Positions 52,270-64,000 of a stretch of 64,000 bases of DNA are shown piece by piece. The notes under the pieces were generated by a model. It ran no database searches. It was not told where the DNA came from and saw only the letters and a list, made by a program, of their open reading frames with translations. The DNA is from Camarhynchus parvulus (taxonomy: Eukaryota > Chordata > Aves > Passeriformes > Thraupidae). The number at the start of each line of letters is the position of its first letter. The first letter of the stretch is position 1. Where the stretch lies: positions 85,332,546-85,396,545 of the forward strand of contig NC_044573.1 of the NCBI RefSeq assembly GCF_901933205.1. The letters run 5' to 3'. Both the position numbers and the translations under genes were made by a program.

Positions 52270-54020
52270 AGCTGCATTCAGCCAGATCAAAGGCTCATTC
52301 TGGTCAGAACCTTTTCTCCAACAGCACGTCAAAGGAGAGAGGACTTCGACAATAAAATATCCCTCCCATTCATGAGCAGCATCTCAGGAATTTCTTAAAA
52401 GGAAGACAGTCCAGTACCCTTGTCTTTCTATTTAATTGTCCTTGATATTATAGTTCTTTATAAACTCATCTCTGAGTCATCCTCTGAGTCTATACTAACT
52501 TCTAGAGTCTTTCAGGTATTGTAGAGGAAATCCTAAAACATAAAAAAGCTATTTTCTGTGTTTGTTCAGCATTTACCATCTGTTAGGTTCATATGACACC
52601 CCAGTAAGTTTATTCATGAAAAGAGAACATAAAGATGATTTTTTCCTCTGCTTTCTATGCCTCTCAGCATCTCACTGACCTTTGTCATGTTTCAGCTTCT
52701 TTTATTTCCAAGTTCAAAAATTCCATTTCATATTGTTGTTCTTTGCACCTAAGCAATTTTGTCACCTTTCTATGACCATTTTGATGCTATGTTATACCCT
52801 GCATGAGACAGGGATACCAAAACTTTAATATTCAAACTGTGTGTACATCATTTACACAGGAATAATTTTAATCCTTTTCCTTCTTCTCCCACTTATTTCA
52901 TATTTTCTTTTCTAAGGTAAGTAGTAGCTTGATATTTTATATGACTATGGATTATAATGAAGATTTATTTTCTCTGGAATCACAGAGAGGCTGTGCCATT
53001 TTACATAGAAAAATGTGATTTATTAGATTTCCTCCAGTTTATTACTATGTACATCACATCACATCGCATTTGTCTATTCTAAATTTTATCAACTACTCCA
53101 ACATCCCCTTACTTGATCACATAAGTCTATTTTTTGTAATTCTTCACAATTGTTCCTCAATTCCATTAACTCGCCACTTCCTATCATCACAGTCACTTCA
53201 CTGCTCACTCTCTTTGGAAATCACTTATGAGAGCACTGAACACACATGCCAGCACAGATTTCTTTGGGAGGCCATAGTGACTCCTTCCTTTGTAAAAAAA
53301 AATCCATTTTCTTCTAAGGCTTTTATCCAACCTTTCAGCAACGTACAACTTTCTTATGCCCCACCTGATTTATTTCCTTTACAGCTGTTACTGGGGAGCC
53401 TTGTTCAATATTGTCTGGAATTCTGATGACCTTTTTGCACAATCAGGCTGGCTCATTCTAAGAACTCCAGTAGGTTTGAAGAGCATATAATTTTAAACTT
53501 TTTCTTCCAGATGTCATATCTAATCATTTGTCAATTGACCTTTTTCCTTAATAGAGTTTTCTAACACAAATTCCAGACGTTCCAGCCTTTATGTCTTAGC
53601 GCCCCTTGGTCCCTTTTAAATATGGACATCTAAGGTGAATTGAAGCTGGAGATTACTTTTGCTTTGCAGCAATTTTTTTTCCTAGATTGTCTCTTAAACT
53701 CTGGATAATACATGGTGCTTGTGACATTACTGTTTCTTTTGTCTGTTTGTTCCATAACCAGTTCTACCAATATTTTTTACTTTAAAGAGAGGTGTTGAGG
53801 AATTTTCCACAGACAACAGTTCAGGCATGGCAATTACAAAGCATATATATTTTTTGCTGTCTTCCCTAATCTTGTTTTTATGCTGTTAGTTATTGGCCCA
53901 GCAAGAATCTCTTGCAGGGTACTTGCTCCACCTGTGTTCAAAAGAGGAGTAATTTTTAGTTTTACAGTGCTGGCATGCAATGCTCTTGGACGCTAATATT
54001 TTATTTCCAGAAAAGTGTTC
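52270..54020 (-). mobile_element. Long, highly diverged CR1 of the old amniote type, antisense
   Basis: A colinear series of weak matches to the antisense strand of the CR1 lineage abundant in turtles and crocodilians: AGATCAAAGGCTCATTCTGG (near 52284), a degraded 'ATTCAA-TGTGTGTAC' segment (near 52833), 'TGTAATTCTTCACA' (near 53134), 'CAGATTTCTTTGGGAGGCC' (near 53255), 'AGAACTCCAGTAGGTTTGAAGAGCA' in pieces (near 53460), 'CCTTTTAAATATGGAC' (near 53613), 'TTGTTCCATAACC' (near 53747) and 'TTTTTATGCTGTTAGTTATT' (near 53874). Order and spacing agree with the reverse-transcriptase region read backwards. It is much more diverged than the other CR1 copies here and carries no usable frame. Matches are from memory. 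Confidence 0.65.
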
Positions 54021-55019
54021 AGAGAGGGCCCAGCAGCCCCTAAATCTTACTGAGATCTCACTGCTTTCACTCATCTTACCTTGGGATTATCTCCCTCTGG
54101 CACAAAACAGCACTGACCACTTGCTTTGGAGATATAACAGGATCAATCCCATCATGTCTCTCCCATTCTTATTTGTGAGGCCTTAATTATAGGAGTTAAA
54201 GCATAGAGTCTTCAAAGATTTTTAAATCCTCTCTCCTGCACAGTAAATTCTCTCATGGCCACAGAGCACCTCATGCCTGCAATTTTGACTCCTTTAACTC
54301 AAACGTGCACAATTGCAGAGCTTTGTTACTGCAGTGTTAGCCACAACTTAAATGACTTTGAGCAGCAAAGTGCATGACAGCAACAGCTTCTTAAATATGA
54401 CTTAAAAAAAAAAGATAAAAAAATGTTCCTGATAATGCAAACAAGTGTTATGTACACATAGAACAAAAATATTTCTTGTTGAACTACAACAGGTAACTAC
54501 AGATTTAAATTGTTGCCGCTATCAGTTGAGACAGTGCAGCAGTACGGAGCTGTAAGACATGAATGGGTGGTTTGCACACCTTGTTTCAACCATCTATTTT
54601 TCCCTTCTCTTGTGTTTTTATAGTCTCTCTTTGTATTTTCTCTTCTCCTGAGCACTATGTAATCTGCCAGCACTTCCTACCCCCACTTAGACCTGCAGGC
54701 CCTGCAGCCCCTGCCATCAGTTGGCTGTGCTCTGCACTGGGCCTTCATCACTTCTCCCTCATTAATATAACCTCAAGGCACCTTCTGACTGTCTTACTAC
54801 TCAGTAAAACTGCTGTTTCCTAAATAACTTCAGTCAAGAACGGAAATTTCAAATGGCTAGAAATGCAAAGGCACTATTCTTCGAGGACTGTTTTGAATAG
54901 CATGTAGCTCTTCAAGTGTCCTTTAAAAATCCATAAAAAAACCTCATAACACCATTACAAGGCACTTTCCAGGTAATTAATCAAATCAGAAAGTACTGAG
55001 ACCCTTTTAATTTAGGCAT

Positions 55020-55820
55020 CATTGAAGATTTATTCACAAGCAAGCCACAATCTTTACTGGCATCCCTAGAGCGTGCCCCAGCACAGAGATCTCACAAAGA
55101 GGGCACCTGCCCCACACCAGAGTCTGCTTGCTGTGCCTGCCATCACTTCCCAGCCTCAGGGGGAACTGGCACCGCAAGGCTTCAGTACTTCAGATATTTA
55201 AACATACTCAAGACAGTCCTAGCACAATGTGAAGTGAGAACAGTGTAAATTTACTCACTATGCTTTTGCAAGACAGGCAAAAATAATTTCAAGAGAATTA
55301 GTGAGAATTTTTTTCAAAATAATTTGATCTGAAATAATGTCTGGGGAGACCTCAGTGAGTGACAGCCTGTCCCAGCCCCAGATGGGGCCATGCCTGGCTA
55401 CATTGTAGCACCAGGAGCCAGGGCAGGTTTGTGAGTGTGTGGATGCTGGTGAACATCTGGACAGATGTGGTGATGGGCTGGGGACAAGGAGAGAAACACA
55501 GGAAGGGTTCTTCAAGGACAAGACCCTGGGCTGGGTGACTACTGCAGCCCAGGGAAATTGTAGTCAGCTCCGTGGGTGGGTGAGTGAGTGGAACACAACT
55601 GCCCCAGGGCAGAGATGGGAAATCAAGTGAGGCCAGTGGCGCTGTCTGAGCTCATGTGAGCGTGTCTGACTCTGTTCATCCGTGCAGCCAGCTCTGTACA
55701 TGTGTACATGGTGAATTCTTGTGCTCTGTACTGGGAAAAGCTGCTCAGCCTTGTCACTGCCTGTGCCTGGGGAAGAGATGGGGCAGCCTCGCCTCTGTAG
55801 GATGCTGGATTCAAGAACAC
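55020..55820 (-). other. GC-richer block, possible LTR or other old repeat
   Basis: An 800-bp interval with much higher GC than its surroundings, apart from an AT-rich gap near 55190-55340. On the minus strand a polyadenylation signal AATAAA occurs near 55030, just after GGCTTGCTTGTG, which looks like an LTR R region. I could not place terminal TG...CA ends or a target duplication, and I recognise no protein. Alternatives are an unrecognised repeat or a regulatory island. Confidence 0.3.
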
Positions 55821-58800
55821 TATCAGCTGCCTCTCAATTATTACATATTCTGTACCTTTGGACTAAAGGTAAAAAAAGAGGGGAAATGGCAGGTAAATTA
55901 CAAAACTGAGATGGATTTCTTTTAAATGCAGATCTACTCAAACCCTGCAATTTTTGGCTGCGACCAGTCTAGGACCTTCATGGAGTCCCTCTTGCATGAG
56001 ATGCTTGAATGCATGTAATGACCTTAAATTCTGATGCAGACATTCACAAGGTGACTGGAACTTCATCAGTCTATAAAATATTTTAAATTCAGACCTTCTA
56101 GCCACAGGGTATATATTCATTGATTGTGCTGATGAAACTACAAGCTGGTGTTTTTAAAGTCTCAGATTAGTACTATGAAAGTCAGGCAATAGATTTTTGT
56201 ACCATTTCCTATGTATACTCAAGTCTTTATCCAGAATTCAACTGAAATAAAATTTTCCTAAAGGTTAAAGAATAGTATTACTATTCTGCAAGAAATTCAT
56301 AAACAATTTTGCCATAATGCTAGCTCTGCCAGAGCAAAATATTTTAATTGCAAGTATGTAAAAGTTTTTATTTTAATGAAGTTCTAGAAGCTGAAATGTA
56401 TATTACACATAAACTAGATTATGCTGCCATTACAAATTGAGAAAAAGGTATTTCATGTCCTCTTTTTAATACTGGATTGCCCAAAAAGACCAGTAAATCA
56501 GTATTCACAAAGGTTAATGGGTAAAATATGGGATACTATTCTCTCCATAGGAAATACTTTTTTTTTAAAAAAGGCTTTTAATACTTAAAAAAAACCCCAA
56601 AAAACAGTGTATAACACTATCAACTCAGTGCCACTAGTCAGTAGAGGCAAAAAAATAATAAGACCATAACAACACTTTCAAGGCTACAGCTTGACAGTGC
56701 TTCCTTCTGACACAGCAATAAGTTCTTAATTAAAAGCAGCTAGATTATATGAAGTTGGTTTGTCCCTTCTCCTGTGAAAATATATATTTTTTCCCAGTAA
56801 AGCAAAGATCTTTGCACACTCTTCTTTCTTCCTTTGAATTCACAGATTCATCAAAATGAAGGAAAGAAAATGCATCAAAAAGAGAGGAAAGCAATGCAAG
56901 TCCTATACCAGATTTGAAATATGTAGAAGGTAGTGTTGAAAAAGTTATCTTACAGAGAGTAAGACCCTATATTTTAAAATTCTGAGCTAAGTGTAGATTT
57001 AGCACCCTTGAAAAAAAGACTATTCTTCATAGATGCAAACTCATTCTGCAAAAGGAGACCACTGAGGACAGGTTGGATTTTATTTTTCTACTTTTCTAAG
57101 ATAAAGTAAAATACATTGAGGCTTTAGGTAAACATCACTGTTACAGTTGCTTAGCAACAGCTGGTAGAATTAGAGAGCATTGTACAGCTCAGGTAGATAA
57201 AAGGAAAGTGCTTATTTCATTGTTTGTGAAATACTCAAACAATAAAAGAAATGCTCTTCTGAGCTTCACTGGAACAAGAGCAACACTACTGTAGGAAAAC
57301 TACTCTGAGGATTTCTTTACCCCTCTTCTGCCAGACTCCTGGAGCATATGGGATAATTGTCTGTACCAAATCTGATCACTTCAGCATTGTCACCTTGACT
57401 TTCATTTTTTATTGATGCCTTTTATTGGTGCCACTTTCCCAGACCACTTCACTGACAGCCTTGCTCACATGCCAGAATCTTACAGCAGCTTTTCTTTTTA
57501 TAATCTTTGTCACAGGATGCCTACACCATGAGGCTGAAAAGTGTACCAAGTGTACCTCAAGCAGTTTCGTTTTAAACTACCACTAAAGAACTTATTGTCA
57601 AAAGGCCCAGTTCTGAAGACCAGGAAAAATCCATTTGTCTCATTGTAACTGCTCTATGAACATCATCTGCATTAACTACTTCTTCTTGCCTGAAAGTTAT
57701 TACTTTGTGCACCACTTCTGTTATCCAGAAGGCTTTCCAGCATTTTTTCCATTGTCCACATATATCCAGTCCAGAAAAGGTTTCATATTTGTTCGTCCCT
57801 GTTACTTGAATTCATTCTTTCTTTGCATTTAAAACAGAGTGGAGCCAGCTGACATCAGCTGAGAAGGACAAATACTATCTTCCAAATTAAATGGCTAAAT
57901 CATAATGAGGAAAAAGAATGAGCGACAATAAATTTTTCAATAGTCATTAGAGAAGTTTCGTTTTCAAAGATGAAAGACTTATTTTTAGAATTTAATTTGG
58001 AAAGATCAGATGACATTACATTAGGGTTTAATGTTAAAACCATCACTTTGTTAATAAAAGCACATTTTGCAGGAAGAATTTTATCCAGAACATTAAAAAT
58101 TATATTTTATGGATCTATTGCAAGAAATCAGGAAACATTCTTCTGGACAGGTGCATTACTTCTATGCACATAATTGTGCTCCTGATTTAGATGTGAATTT
58201 TATACAAAGCAGAATATTTGCACTATGCAATGCATATACAAGAAAAAAGAATTAAAAAATAACATTGTAGCAGAACACAGTATTGAAGCATTTGCAAAGT
58301 TAAATATAATCAAAACAGAGATAAAGGGACAACACATGCAGGCATAAACCAGAAATTTACACACACAAAACACATACAATCTATGACTTTCCTTAACATC
58401 ACCAAAGGTAGAATGATGCAGCATACATACTGTCCCTTGAAATTATAAAATCAAAGTACAGCTGTGTGAAACACTCATGAATGGAACTGAAATGATGTTT
58501 TCTAATAATCTTCATCACAGGAAATTTAATACCTTATGTTTTGTATTGTATTTACATGGTTACACAGTATTAAAGTAATTTCTTATTTTAGTGGGGCACT
58601 GGGATGGCATGAAGGGTGATGCAGCTGCTGTGCCTGAGTCACAATGTCAGTACCTAAGATTAATGCAAAGCTATTTCAGACTGGAGAAGTTAACCACCAT
58701 CTTGCAGCATCAATAACACTCACAACTGAATGAGTAACTATAGGTCTGATTCAGCATTGCTCCAATCCTTTGGCTTATCTACATTAACTCAAAATGGTGC

Positions 58801-61800
58801 CAAAATGCTGCTAGTGTGATTTGGTGCCCCCAGCTCATACTGGAGTAAAATGAGGAGGGAATAAGATATCTTTGTGTTTCATCACAAGATCTAGTTTTAC
58901 TTCTCCCATATGAAATAGTATGTTTCAGTGTTAGTTTTTCCACTGTGTAAATCTCAAGAAATTATTTGTATTTGTAAATAATAGCAAATAATGTTGTGAA
59001 CAGTAAGAAAACTGCAATCAGCATTGGCTTTAAGGTACAGCTGATTAGAATAACATATTAAAAATAGTGTATATATAGTATGTCTATTTACTCATTAAAC
59101 ACCATCAGCCCATGCAAATGATTCAAATATGCTACAGAAATAAAAGCAGAATTCAAACAAATTAAGAGACAGATGATAGTACAAACTGAAACTATAAAGA
59201 TTCAAGAATATGTTTATTACATAATTAAATTACTTCACCTAACAGTGCAACACTCCAACAGTATCATACAAAAGTTTCTCATGGAATTATGATAGATGCT
59301 GTTTTTAAATACCAAATTGAAAAAATCACCCAAATATTCAATTATTGATTAGAGATAAACGATATGAAATTGAAGAAACTGAACTTATTTCAGGCTTTTC
59401 ATGCAGCTTGTGTCCCCACATAATGTGTCTACATCACAACACTCAAGCACTACTTCAGGGACTAGTCCTGAACTCAATTTCTCAAAGGGATTTCAAATCC
59501 TTGATTAAGGCATAACTGAAATACACAGAAGAAATCTACTCTTTGCAAGAATATTACAAGCAAAACCTTATTATGTTCATTTTATGTGAAATAATGTACA
59601 AAAGAAAAAAGCCGTCTGCATCACTGATTCATCCTCAGGAACCTGTGTGACTGACAGGAAATGCAGAGCCAGAAGCAGCATAGCAAGTAGATGATATTCA
59701 TGTTGGCACTGCTAAAGCTGGTTGTGCCAGGGTGGGTGAAATGTAGGCTGATCTGCCATGTCAGGGCTGTGTCTGTGGTGCAGAACTGCTCTCAGACCTG
59801 TGAATTATCCCAATGTCCATAGGCACTGCTTCCACAAAATGATATGGAGATTCTCTAGAATATTTTTAATTTACCACTCACACGAGATACCTTTATGGTT
59901 CCACACACATTCTAATGCAAACAATTTTCTAGACAACGTACAAATACAACATTGTGTGTTCCTTCTCTAGGCCTAAAATTATTGGCTTTGATGTTTGTGA
60001 TAATCAAGTGACTTTAAATAAAATAGTTGAGGTATGGGGGTGATGAAGGGTGGAAAGCATTGGTCCTGAGATCCTAGCCTTTCTGAACAGTAGCAATGTT
60101 TATCTGACTCTGCAAGTGTCCAGGGGTGTTATCATACACCCACTGAAGCCAATGCCAAGGAATCCACGGACCCCAGGGACAGAAGAAACTACTTTGTACA
60201 CTCTAATAATTTACATATCTGTACTGCTTCTAGGAGAAGAAAATCCAAATGAGAACCTATTGGAATGGCTCAAAAGAAGTGCACATGCCTTTGGGAGACT
60301 GCACATGGCCTTTAACAAGAGCAGGGTAAGAATCTAAAATATTGGCTTTCACTTATGTTACATCAGACTGCATTATGTCATGCTGTCTCACATCTCACCT
60401 GACAGGCACATTTCTGTTACAAAACATAACACAGAGAAAACAGCAGTGATTTGAAAACATGTTTATGTTAACTGAGGTGAATAGTCAATTAGCAGATAAC
60501 ATAAAAGAAGCTCTAATTAGTTAGAAGATTCTTGTCCATAAGAATAAAAAGCATTATCAATTCTACAATTTTTATACAACTATATATACATTATTAATAC
60601 AAGAAGCACTGTAATAGTTATTAAACTACAGCTGTATGATCTACTCTTGAAAGTCTGAAAGTGCTCACTTCTGTCATACCCTTAGCCCACCTGACTCTCA
60701 GCTCACCCTTCTATCTACAACTTCCTTATTCAGGGAGGAACGTGATCATATGTATGTGAAAAACACTGAACATATGGATCCCGTGGTAGAAATTCTAAAA
60801 TTAAATTGTCCACCATGGCTTGCAGGACAGACAGCAAAGTCTTGTGTGATGATTCAGCTACATTACTGACTATTTAAATTGATTATTTGCTTTAGCTGCA
60901 ACCATAACATCTTCTTTCTGTCATGGCAACCTATACCTGAAGTTGTGTAAGTCAAGGTATGGTCATGAGCTGCAATCATCCAGTTCATACAAATAATGTT
61001 CTTACAATTTCACAGAAAAAAAACTGAAGTATTAGTGTATTTTGAAAACAAATTTAAGATTCACAGCATTGTATAGTTTATAAACAAAATCTGGTCATGA
61101 AATACCACACCTATTATATATAAAATTATTACAAAATGAAGCAAATAGTGTTTGCGATCCCTGTCATTTGACATAACAAGTATTTTCCCATGTTTACATT
61201 TATGAAGTGTTTATTCTGTAGGCTATGAAAACAACTAGAGCCAGCAAACAGAACATCAAAGGTCACACATAAAAGTATTACCACATAGAATTACAGTATT
61301 TGAAGAACGAGACACACCCCTCACCTAAATTTCCCTCAATTTGGGCTATTCATAAAAAAAAAAACAAACTTCAACAAACAGGTTTATTATTAAGTATATT
61401 TGACTTATCTCAGTTATTTATCTTCTGCCCTCTTTAAGCCAACTATCTTTGTGTCACACTCTGCAGATTTTCAGTTGATACAAGCTGGCATGTCTTCACC
61501 AGCTACATCACATCAGATCAGCTGTAACACCAGCTGAATTTGTAATTCATACAATGATTCTATCTCCTTCATTCCTTTCTTCCTGCCTTCCTTCCATTTT
61601 CAAATGCATTTTTGGCAATGACATTTTATTATTTACTCTCTAATCTGATCTTCTTAATGATACTCTACCAATTATTTTGCTATTTTTAGGCTTCTACGAC
61701 AAACCCCTGTATATATGACTAGTAATCAAAGCAAATGCAAGGAAGAGGTCTGTTTATTGCATTTGTTAAGTATTTTCCAGATTATTTGTCTGTTTAGTTG

Positions 61801-62473
61801 CATGACGGATTGAATAGATACTGAATTTAGCTGTATTTTCACTTTCTTTTGCTATGTGAAGAGCTGTAGGGAGACTGTGATACTGAGAAATTCCATTTTG
61901 GCACAGGTACAGTAATGCTGCGTCCAAGGCCATCTGAATTTTGCACACATAGCAATGGGTTCCAAGCTACCTATTAGAACTCAGAAGAACCATGATGAAG
62001 TAGCTGGACTGTTGGAGTAATTTGTTCATAAAACCATAAGAGTCCAAAGTCAGCAGAATACTTAAAATTATTAGGAAAAATGAGAACTGTCATTAAACCA
62101 TGCTTAAGTTTACTGCCTAATCTGCAATATGTACAAAAGTTCAAACCCACTATCCTATCAGAAAAGGTGTAAACAGGAATTACAAGGATGATTAAAAGCA
62201 GGAAATAGGTTCTGCACAGGGAGCCTAAATAGATTGATTTTTTAGTCTGCAAAAATGACTGCTGAGGGCAAAGGTGGGTGAGGTCCACGGCATGACAGGG
62301 TAAGAAAGTTTTTTTCTCTCATGTTTTTCATTTCTGTTTTCACTCCTCAAAATACTCCTTCTGTTAAGTTCAAACCAAAAGGAGATATATTTTTCACCTA
62401 GTGTATAAATAAACAATGGAACTCATTTCAACAAGAAAGCAGTTAGACTAGCAAAAGGGAAATTAGCAAAAGC

Positions 62474-62490
62474 AAAAAAAAAAAAAAAAA
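62474..62490 (+). repeat. A17 homopolymer
   Basis: An uninterrupted run of 17 A following AGCAAAAGC-like sequence. No retrocopy body is recognised to its left. Confidence 0.9.
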
Positions 62491-64000
62491 GGAAGATACA
62501 GTAAGATCATTTTAAAAGGAAATATAAACCTCTAGCTTACCAAGTCTCTCAGACACACAGACCTAGAAGTATCTACTTCTGCTATTAGTCAGTGGTGTAT
62601 AAAATACACCAGGCTCTGGATTTTGGTCAGCTCTACCAAGTGGGAGGTATCACTGAGGAGGGATAGACGTCCAAGCATCAAAGGTCACCCATGTCAGATT
62701 CCGAATAACATCCAATAATAGGTTCTATGTTTTAACACTTTGGTTCTTCTTCATGAAAGGCTCTAACAAGCTGCACATTATTAAGGAGAATATTAGCCAT
62801 TCTTACCCTTTGCTTTTATTGCCTTCATGGAAAATATTTACATAGCTACCTACATTGGTTCCCTTTTATTTGTAAAATCTTTGCCTTTTTTTTTTTTTTC
62901 AAAATGAAAAGAAGCATTATTAATAGCCAGGCTGATCAATAGTTATAGCAGCTGATCAATATTAATAACAATAGTAGCTATTACTGAATTTCTTAAACCA
63001 CACATTTATAGCAAAGAGGATTTTCCAATTTCTCACTAAGCGTTCGTACTATGTGAGCTTTGGCAGGCCTAATATTTATGTAAAACATTTTTATTACTGT
63101 TTGTCTCAGTAGGAAGCAAGTGAAAGGAATACACATGGATTAGACTGCCACCATGAGATTGTACTGAGCAATAATTTATGAGGAAGGAACAATAAGAATA
63201 TAACAGTTTGGTCCTTGATTTTCACAGATACTGTTCACTAAACATCATCTATTAATTTGCAATACTCTGCTTAATTTGTACTGAATCTTCCAAATATGCC
63301 ATCCTGATGCATTTACAGACACTATAAGTTGTACAACGACCTTGGAAACTTCTTTTGGGATGTTGGCATTCACATGAGAATGACATAATTTCTTTGCTGG
63401 ACTAGCTGGACTATCAGCAAGTTACAGAAGGCCACAAAAAGTTTTAAACACAGTAATTTTTCTGAAAGTCTTTCCCCACAAAGACAAAAGGTTTTATGAA
63501 TAATGAAGAAAAGAACCACACATTCTTCTCATAAAATAACTAAATTTTTGGTACTACAGGTCAGCTCTTCAATCAGCCAATTAAGAAAGTTGTGAAGTAA
63601 TTAGATAATAGGTAACTTCACAGTGGGAAAATGTGTCTGGAACCTTGAAATACTGGGTTTGCATGGTGGGAAGATATTCCTTGAACCAAAAACTTCCATG
63701 AGACCGCTGTTTTCACATTTAACCTTCTTGAAAATATTTACCTTTCAAAAACAGTAGTGACTGAAATGATTGATAAAGTATTTGAACAAAACTAGCTTTG
63801 ATCCTTAGCAGACAGATTTTCCTGAAGCTGAACACAAGATGAGTGGTCAGAACTGTGAAACCCGTGTATGCCCAAAGTAGAGACAGGAGCTCACCTAAAG
63901 ATAAAAATATTTGTACAGAATAGTAAACAAGAGAGATGGTTGCAATTAACAAAACTGAGTGAATCAGTAAAATAAGCAGGCAGGTGACGGTGATACATTC

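Noticed and set aside
60050..60337. Plus-strand 95-codon frame ending near a GGTAAGAAT donor-like site
   Set aside because: It lacks an ATG at its start, has no convincing acceptor, and the product resembles nothing I know.

Overview
This window looks like a piece of a bird nuclear chromosome. It is AT-rich and CpG-poor, has essentially no long open frames, and is scattered with 5'-truncated CR1 LINE fragments in both orientations and bird-type retroviral LTRs. I infer a bird from the CR1 3' ends, which finish in the family's ATTCTATGATT-type tail, and from an ERVL-type LTR. I cannot name the species.

Only one confident protein-coding element is present. It is a 217-bp internal exon on the minus strand at 47734-47950, with good splice sites and intron phases 1 and 2. 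It encodes the first half of a CUB domain that I recognise as the N-terminal CUB of CSMD1 (CUB and Sushi multiple domains 1). The rest of the window is then intron of a very large gene read right to left: 47951-64000 is the intron upstream of this exon and 1-47733 the intron downstream. I found no signal-peptide exon, no promoter or CpG island, and no second CUB-half exon.

Repeats from left to right: a CR1 3' end (2.85 kb), a possible old CR1 piece (6.7 kb), an antisense ERVL-type solo LTR (11.9-12.4 kb), a CR1 with an internal 9-bp expansion (13.5-14.1 kb), a pure (AAGGG)21 satellite (20.0 kb), a retroviral LTR with an internally duplicated segment (20.6-21.6 kb), a 47-bp tandem duplication (33.5 kb), a CR1 3' end (37.3 kb), a tail-to-tail inverted CR1 pair (38.06-39.33 kb), a sense CR1 (42.0-42.5 kb), an antisense CR1 ending in an AT satellite (44.8-45.6 kb), a G/T-skewed tract close to the exon (48.5-48.7 kb) and a long, very diverged CR1 of the old amniote type (52.3-54.0 kb).

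The most puzzling item is a pair of neighbouring minus-strand open blocks at 32.5-33.1 kb. They look coding and exon-like, but I could not identify them. No RNA genes, CRISPR arrays or bacterial-type features were seen.
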